Shown here: one piece after another, positions 63,863-64,000 of the stretch | Numbering within the stretch: position 1 is the stretch's first letter | Layout of the letters: every line of letters starts with the position of its first letter | Assembly: GCF_900109175.1 (NCBI RefSeq) | Contig: NZ_FNZE01000009.1 | Coordinates: 1-64,000, forward strand | Direction: 5' to 3' | Source: Pseudomonas linyingensis | GTDB taxonomy: Bacteria > Pseudomonadota > Gammaproteobacteria > Pseudomonadales > Pseudomonadaceae | DNA: 64,000 nucleotides | The notes under the pieces: generated by a model | The model's input: the letters and a program-made list of their open reading frames with translations, nothing else | Told to the model about the DNA's origin: nothing | The model's database searches: none | Program-made: the position numbers and the translations under genes

Positions 63863-64000
63863 ATGCGAAGTAGGGAGGTAATCGAGCTGCTGGAGGCGGA
63901 TGGCTGGTACGAGGTGGCGGTGAAGGGTAGTCACCACCAGTTCAAGCATCCGACCAAGCTGGGGAGGGTGACGGTTCCGCACCCGAAGTCGGATCTGCCG
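63863..64000 (+). CDS. hicA: HicA-type toxin (mRNA interferase), 5' part
   Basis: The first 46 codons of a double-stranded-RNA-binding-fold toxin: MRSREVIELLEADGWYEVAVKGSHHQFKHPTKLGRVTVPHPKSDLP. The catalytic histidine lies in KGSHHQF, and the VTVPHPKSDL segment is typical of HicA. The start is supported by GAGGGG 6 bases upstream. The stop and the expected hicB antitoxin lie beyond the window. Position at the edge of the phage early region makes it likely cargo. Confidence 0.92.
   Translation, partial: MRSREVIELLEADGWYEVAVKGSHHQFKHPTKLGRVTVPHPKSDLP

Larger units (their letters stand above)
51203..64000. mobile_element. Prophage or integrative element, integrase end (continues beyond window)
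   Basis: From the ybiT start to the window end the genes are of phage type: integrase next to host DNA, overlapping excisionase, many short ORFs coupled by ATGA or GTGA overlaps, recombination genes (recT, nuclease, SbcC-like ATPase, exonuclease), methyltransferase, csrA paralogue, LexA-box unit and hicA. The junction must lie between about 51203 and 51236; the second attachment site is outside. No structural genes are visible, so a satellite element is possible. Confidence 0.85.

Overview
The window looks like a chromosome segment of a GC-rich Pseudomonas outside the best-studied species. This rests on a complete fapABCDEF functional-amyloid operon, the metH - cti - nfuA order, a PhhB-type pterin dehydratase, a PlpD-like patatin autotransporter, REP-like hairpins and strong GC3 codon bias. 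No rRNA, tRNA or CRISPR array was seen. All identifications come from reading the sequence and from remembered family motifs; no database search was run.

Layout. 1-3072: the 3' end of pntB, a YcaC-like hydrolase, a pirin and phhB, with a palindromic MITE-like element at the phhB 3' end. 3188-10764 (minus strand): an LRR/protein-kinase fusion, a small 2-TM protein, grxB and a K+-channel-like protein. Upstream of these lies a tight envelope-export operon: AI-2E-family permease, TolC-like lipoprotein, HlyD-type adaptor and a DUF2955/FUSC-like membrane protein. 11445-25184 (plus strand): an Orn/Lys/Arg decarboxylase with its PotE/CadB-type antiporter, behind a candidate ANR box. Then come an orphan amino-acid-binding protein, a DUF3313 lipoprotein, an overlapping three-gene RND efflux operon, a truncated binding-protein remnant, an unknown lipoprotein and a second orphan binding protein. 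25219-30036 (minus): DUF2252, patatin autotransporter, DUF4105. 30408-39506: small envelope proteins, a GFA-family protein, DUF1883, metH, cti and nfuA.

39668-46340 is the amyloid locus. The fap operon runs on the minus strand from a well-formed sigma-54 promoter 37-51 nt ahead of fapA. A sigma-54 activator gene lies convergent at its far end, and a strong hairpin separates fapC from fapD. FapB and FapC would form the fibre, FapF the outer-membrane pore and FapD the C39 protease; FapA and FapE are accessory. DUF3429, an unknown cytoplasmic protein, uppP, DUF1294 and the ABC-F gene ybiT follow.

51203-64000 is one end of a prophage or integrative element. It abuts the TTG start of ybiT. Its leftward early operon contains integrase, overlapping excisionase, small zinc-type proteins, a 5-cytosine methyltransferase with a repeated recognition region, a DnaQ-like exonuclease, an SbcC-like ATPase, a protein with an FtsK-gamma-like wHTH, RecT, an Fe-S PD-(D/E)XK nuclease and a CsrA paralogue with its own promoter. 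Beyond this lie a LexA-box-controlled single-gene unit and the start of a hicA toxin gene behind two dyad operators.
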